Shown piece after piece: positions 60,735 through 64,000 of a stretch of 64,000 bases of DNA. Position 1 is the stretch's first letter; each line of letters starts with the position of its first letter. The notes beneath the pieces are model-generated. The model saw only the letters and a list, made by a program, of their open reading frames with translations, was not told where the DNA came from and made no database searches. The DNA comes from Paramacrobiotus metropolitanus (lineage: Eukaryota > Tardigrada > Eutardigrada > Parachela > Macrobiotidae): NCBI RefSeq assembly GCF_019649055.1, contig NW_026570276.1, positions 186,001 through 250,000 on the forward strand, in the 5' to 3' direction. Position numbers and translations under genes: made by a program.

Positions 60735-60858
60735 TCCGCTGGAGTGTGCCGACTAAGCAGGCCGCAACTACACCCCGAAAGTGACGTTAAGTTAAAATGA
60801 GGAAGGCCGGTTGTCGCCGTAACTTTTCCTTTTTTAAGGGCCGGTAAACCACCGTAAC
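60557..60858 (+). repeat. cluster of GCCGTAAC motifs
   Basis: GCCGTAAC starts at 60557, 60625, 60661 and 60816, with the variant ACCGTAAC at 60851, all on the same strand. Several copies are near a CCGGTTAAC or GGCCGGT phrase. Confidence 0.7.
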
Positions 60859-61024
60859 TGCCCAACCGTGATCGCATTGATCTCCTGAAACAAAACTCTG
60901 CAAACAACAATACACGAACGATATGACAGTTCGCTACGTTACGTCCTTCCGCCCTGATACTGTACCCTCACTACCGTTTTCTGTTCTGCCGACTGATGGC
61001 CGTAAATAGCACATCAGCGGTGCC

Positions 61025-61498
61025 CTAAAGGTCATAACTCATCACTTGAACCATTGTCGCGGTTCCAATCGAAACGTCGTCGTTCTTTTTCGTTACGATT
61101 GGACGCCGATCTCGAGGTTCCCTTTCCCTCTCTTGCAGCACGTCTCCTTCGCCCCGGCTGCTAGCGCTACTGTTTCGATTTCGATTGCGCCGACGCTGAA
61201 TGCGTATCAAGTGTTCCCGGGCGTCAATCGTTCGCGCTTTCAATATTTCGTCGTGCGGATTGTCGCATAACCTTTGACACAGGTCGACATAATCCATATG
61301 CAGCTGTCCGCGTTTGCCCGTATCATTGTTCTGAGGACGTTGCTCAAGTTCTGGACGATGACTGCTCTTGTTAGCGCTGGTCTCTTGGATGAAATCGTAA
61401 ACGAAGTCAGACGGTTGGATGAACTTCGTCCCCATCGTGCGTCTTATCCGTTCCGCGCATTGATGAGCGTACATTTGTGCCTGACGTCGAAGGTTCAT
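61025..61498 (-). CDS. unknown element, third open frame (157 codons)
   Basis: A well-formed frame with a helical, charged start (YAHQCAERIRR), a middle FVYDFIQETSANKS and an Arg/Asn/Ser-rich tail (RRRNRNRNSSASS). It overlaps the 3' end of the preceding frame by 92 nt in the +1 frame. A TGA two codons before its ATG rules out a simple extension upstream. It could be made by frameshifting, re-initiation, or be the original continuation of the upstream frame after an indel. No family recognised. Confidence 0.45.
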   Translation of the reverse strand: MNLRRQAQMYAHQCAERIRRTMGTKFIQPSDFVYDFIQETSANKSSHRPELEQRPQNNDTGKRGQLHMDYVDLCQRLCDNPHDEILKARTIDAREHLIRIQRRRNRNRNSSASSRGEGDVLQEREREPRDRRPIVTKKNDDVSIGTATMVQVMSYDL

Positions 61499-62255
61499 CG
61501 TTCATTCCCCGCTGGCAATCTTTCAGCTGCTTCCACACCGCTTCAGAGGAGTTAAAGTTTGCAATGGGCTTTCCCAGCTTTATAACCTGCGCGGTTAATG
61601 CCGGCGGAATCTCCGTTCCTCTTTGAGCGCTCTTTCGTAGCTGATGATGCGTCTCATAATGCCACAATCTTGCTGCCAGAATCTTTTGAATGGTGACCAT
61701 ATGGTTTGGCGGGGAATCCGGTTGAACTGACAATCCTAAAACAGATCTTCCTGCGAGGAGTCGTAACGCCGGGTTCACATGTCGAAACACGAACTCATGT
61801 ACGCCTATCACTTGCGTATCCACCGTGTTTCTTGTAAGGGTTAAAGTCCCGTGACCTTTCTCGTGACCTTTCTCGCGAGCGGTCTGATGACCTTTCATAT
61901 CCGCGATATCTGTCATCCCTTGGAGGCGATTGTGGACGTGTGAACTCATCCTTCTTAAAATTTCTGAGAGCTTGGATGACGTCCATTCCTGCTTTCGGAA
62001 GGCGCGCATCTTATCAATCCGTTCTTCGATCGCGATTTTGATGACCTGCGATGGTCTGCCTCCTTTAGACAAGTTGACCTTTTCCGCTAGGAATATTTTG
62101 TGCTCGTCCTTCGTTACTGAGAGTGGATCTTGTAGGATGACGTCAGTCTGCTGTATCAGTGCTTGTCTGATCACAGCCGCTTCTTCTTCATCAGGTCTCT
62201 TCAGTATTGCAAGCGGAACTGGTACTCCCAAGTCCACCGTGACCTTTTGCTGCAT
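61407..62255 (-). CDS. unknown element, second open frame (282 codons)
   Basis: It begins two codons after the TAG that ends the first frame and is in the same frame, so the two may be one interrupted protein. The N-terminal part (VDLGVPVPLAILKRPDEEEA, then EERIDKMRAFRK) looks globular. Around 61990-61800 this frame reads EKGHEKGHG, while an overlapping frame reads a Ser/Arg-rich tail that looks more like natural protein. Coding character returns to this frame afterwards (HMVTIQKILAARLWHYE). Either an indel pair or real overlap is present. No domain assigned. Confidence 0.45.
   Translation of the reverse strand: MQQKVTVDLGVPVPLAILKRPDEEEAAVIRQALIQQTDVILQDPLSVTKDEHKIFLAEKVNLSKGGRPSQVIKIAIEERIDKMRAFRKQEWTSSKLSEILRRMSSHVHNRLQGMTDIADMKGHQTAREKGHEKGHGTLTLTRNTVDTQVIGVHEFVFRHVNPALRLLAGRSVLGLSVQPDSPPNHMVTIQKILAARLWHYETHHQLRKSAQRGTEIPPALTAQVIKLGKPIANFNSSEAVWKQLKDCQRGMNDEPSTSGTNVRSSMRGTDKTHDGDEVHPTV
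61795..61986 (-). CDS. overlapping Ser/Arg-rich frame
   Basis: The frame reads ALRNFKKDEFTRPQSPPR, then several RSRERS units, then a TGA stop. It overlaps the 282-codon frame entirely. The basic, disordered character resembles nucleic-acid-binding tails of capsid or Gag-like proteins. The original product may have switched to this frame near 61990. Confidence 0.3.
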   Translation of the reverse strand: MDVIQALRNFKKDEFTRPQSPPRDDRYRGYERSSDRSRERSRERSRDFNPYKKHGGYASDRRT

Positions 62256-62258
62256 CGG

Positions 62259-62735
62259 CTAAATCCTTCTCTGCCGCAGCTTTCTGTCGCTCTTCCAAGC
62301 GCTTTCTTGTTCGCCCTTCTCTTGCACCATTCTCATTGTATCTTCTACGAATTTCTTTCTGAACGCATCCGCTTCCGCATCTTTCGGAGGTTCAGGGGTG
62401 ATATCCCACCCCGGTCTGCGTCCGACCCACATTTGGTATTTATCTTCGAGGATCATCCGATCTTCCGGTGACAATTTCTTCCATGTTTCTCCCAGGACTA
62501 AATGTCGAAAGACATCAAGGTTGCCGCGTGTCGCTTCCTTAGGAATTACCAAGATCTGATTCGGCATCGGCACGGCGATCACGCAACCCCAGTATGCATA
62601 ACGCTCATTTGACAAAGCGTTATTACGCTTGTAGTCAGGACAATTCTCGTTGTAGTTCATCAACGGATCCCCGGTAACCTTTTTCGCCGGCTGCCACTTC
62701 TTTACCGTTTTGCTTGGTTGGCTCGGTTCAGCCAT
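62259..62735 (-). CDS. unknown element, first open frame (158 codons)
   Basis: It starts at ATG 62735 (MAEPSQPSK) and contains TGDPLMN, an aromatic stretch ERYAYWGCVIAVPM, and a helical, charged C-terminal half (WKKLSPEDRMILEDKYQMW). It ends at a TAG followed by the in-frame 282-codon frame. TGDPL recurs in the outer segment (TGDPLQN at about 63295), suggesting an internal protein repeat. No known domain recognised. Upstream in the same frame, protein-like phrases (VIHTVENGSVRKDGKGH, VENGHVRKII) continue beyond a TAG and a TGA. Confidence 0.45.
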   Translation of the reverse strand: MAEPSQPSKTVKKWQPAKKVTGDPLMNYNENCPDYKRNNALSNERYAYWGCVIAVPMPNQILVIPKEATRGNLDVFRHLVLGETWKKLSPEDRMILEDKYQMWVGRRPGWDITPEPPKDAEADAFRKKFVEDTMRMVQEKGEQESAWKSDRKLRQRRI

Positions 62736-62738
62736 TTT

Positions 62739-63215
62739 CGCCGTTCAACCTGCAATCTCAAACACTGTAAGTCCTATGATCTTTCTTACATGACCGTTCT
62801 CAACGCCTATTTTACGACTATAGTAATTAGGCTATTTTGGGTGCTGAGCTGAGACCTTTCCACTGCTTTTCTGATGTCCTTTGCCATCCTTTCTGACTGA
62901 GCCATTCTCAACAGTATGGATGACCTTTCCCATCTTAGCCCATTCGCTAAGTATTATAACCACTTCGCTAATTCAACTCTTCTTGCAGCGTGTGTTTCGA
63001 AAGTAATTCAGGCTATGCGGTGCGCTCGTTTGGTTCTCTTCTGACTTCTTTCTCTCGTGTGGTGGACCTTCCCCTCACACTTTGCACTTTCTCTTTACGC
63101 TTTTGCGATCCAATCGAAACGGTCAATTCCGTTTCTCTTTCCAATTCTGATCGTATTATCTTTCACGAGACTGTCCAGTGCATTCTGGATCCTGATCCGA
63201 TCTCCTCTCATATTT
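62739..63215 (-). pseudogene. unknown element, frame-broken middle segment
   Basis: From 63215 to about 63100 the protein-like frame is one base off from the outer segment (IQNALDSLVKD, GIDRFDWIAKA, then TAA). From about 62970 it moves into the frame of the 158-codon ORF (VVIILSEW, then KMGKVIHTVENG). Stops of all three kinds occur, so this middle part is decayed or mis-sequenced. Confidence 0.4.
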
Positions 63216-64000
63216 TCCAGGCCCGAATCGTATTGACGGCCACGTAGTTAGCGATATCTTCAATCGTAACCCCGTTTGTTCCTCCGATATTCTGTAAGGG
63301 GTCGCCGGTTAAGACATTCTTCCATGCCTGGCCATTTGGCTTCACTCTCTGCTTCCGTTGCTCTTCCGGCAGAGGCATGTAATGGATTGGTATGTTGGTG
63401 TTGGTATAACGTACTCCATTTTTTCCTTATTTGTATGCCCTTTTCATGATTTGGTTAACCTGCGTTCTGCTGATTCCATCATCGCTGACGGCCCTTGTGA
63501 TATCCGCTTTATTCATTTCTCTCGTTGGAGCTGCACCGATTGCGGCGTAGATCGTCATCAACGGGACGTTATTTTCATCCAACTATTCGACCGTCATATA
63601 GGCCGGTTTGCCTCCAATCATCTTTTCCTCCAAGAGTTCAAAAGGCGGTATCGTTCTCTTCTTTCCGAGGAGTGGCATTAGCTTCGCCGAATCCGTTGCG
63701 GTTGAACTTGACGCAACTGGCGCCTTATGTGACTAAGGCATTTTCTCCTGGCTCGAGCTCGGGTGACCTTCCGCCCCGGCTGAACTTCCCGCTAAAGTCG
63801 GATGACCTTTAGCTGTTTCCGCAGTGCCATGACCTTTCAGACTTTACACTGATTTTTCGTGTGCAGTTTTCAACGGCGTTAAAGATGATGTCGTTCTGTG
63901 GATCTGTCGAACGTCCGTTGCTGTTGGCAATATCTTTTCAACGCTAGCTCCTTCGGTGACCTTTTTGCTTCGCACTAGGGCAATTGCCTCTTGGACTGAT
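63210..64000 (-). pseudogene. unknown element, outer segment with TAA/TAG only, cut by window end
   Basis: One frame runs from 63999 to 63208 without an indel, with natural-looking protein throughout (KKRTIPPFELLEEKMIGG, DITRAVSDDGISRTQ, IPIHYMPLPEEQ). It is crossed by four stops: TAA at 63846-63844, TAG at 63735-63733, TAG at 63585-63583 and TAA at 63429-63427. No TGA occurs until 63210, where coding character jumps frame. CAA/CAG also occur as Gln. Gln-codon decay by C-to-T change, or stop-codon reassignment, would both give this. The family is unknown and the 5' end lies outside the window. Confidence 0.45.

Larger units (their letters stand above)
60039..63964. repeat. dispersed octamer AAAGGTCA with a strand switch
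   Basis: Seven plus-strand copies of AAGGTCA (60039, 60228, 60278, 60327, 60378, 60478, 61028; five of them full AAAGGTCA) are followed by ten copies in the opposite orientation. The latter, as TGACCTT(T), are at 61852, 61864, 61888, 62075, 62240, 62921, 63764, 63803, 63830 and 63957. None lies on the 'wrong' strand on either side of the switch. In coding parts the octamer falls in all three frames, reading Lys-Gly-His, Lys-Val-(Thr/Ile/Asn) or Glu-Arg-Ser, so the repeat is at DNA level. Confidence 0.75.

Noticed and set aside
60000-64000. Region as contamination from a ciliate or other organism with TAA/TAG read as Gln
   Set aside because: Neighbouring frames of the same block contain TGA and frame changes, and no assembly break is visible. 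Kept only as one alternative in the findings.

Overview
This window looks like nuclear DNA of a small invertebrate animal. Genes are split by GT-AG introns, with splice phases that can be checked across exons. The recognisable proteins are animal types: an SLC41 magnesium transporter, a TP53INP/DOR autophagy regulator, secreted two-domain immunoglobulin proteins and eukaryotic BtpA-type TIM-barrel proteins. There are no bacterial operons, ribosome binding sites or rRNA. An ecdysozoan such as a tardigrade would fit, but the sequence does not prove the phylum.

Layout. 1-9 kb is mostly repeats and decayed sequence, including a Cys-rich gene remnant at 3.7-4.85 kb whose inverted second copy lies at 18.8-19.85 kb. 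9.1-10.4 kb (-) is a secreted Ig-domain gene. 12.2-15 kb (-) has two secreted-protein genes, one damaged, plus a broken partial copy and a perfect hairpin. 16.9-21.1 kb carries a head-to-head pair of unrecognised secreted proproteins (signal peptide, basic cleavage site, hydrophobic helix, Pro-rich hinge, second helix). 21-27 kb is largely non-coding and palindrome-rich. 27.4-30.2 kb (+) is a TP53INP/DOR homologue with a conserved LIR and a one-base break. 32.2-39.5 kb (-) holds two tandem BtpA-like genes that share a 10-nt microexon; the first two exons of the second gene are tandemly duplicated. 41.5-48.7 kb (+) is a complete seven-exon SLC41 gene. 49.7 kb (+) starts a small Cys-rich secreted protein. 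50-56.9 kb is repeat-rich (MITE-like foldbacks, a Helitron-like 3' end). 56.9-58.2 kb (+) is the second Ig gene.

60-64 kb is the strangest part. The minus strand carries an unrecognised protein-coding block that uses all three frames. Its outermost 790 nt is one frame interrupted only by TAA/TAG. The same 4 kb is heavily enriched in the octamer AAAGGTCA, which flips strand once between 61.04 and 61.85 kb and falls in all three reading frames. I could not assign this block to a known family.

The named genes do not form one pathway. The pattern is conserved cell-biology genes embedded in repeats, together with several lineage-specific secreted families present as local, often inverted, duplicates.
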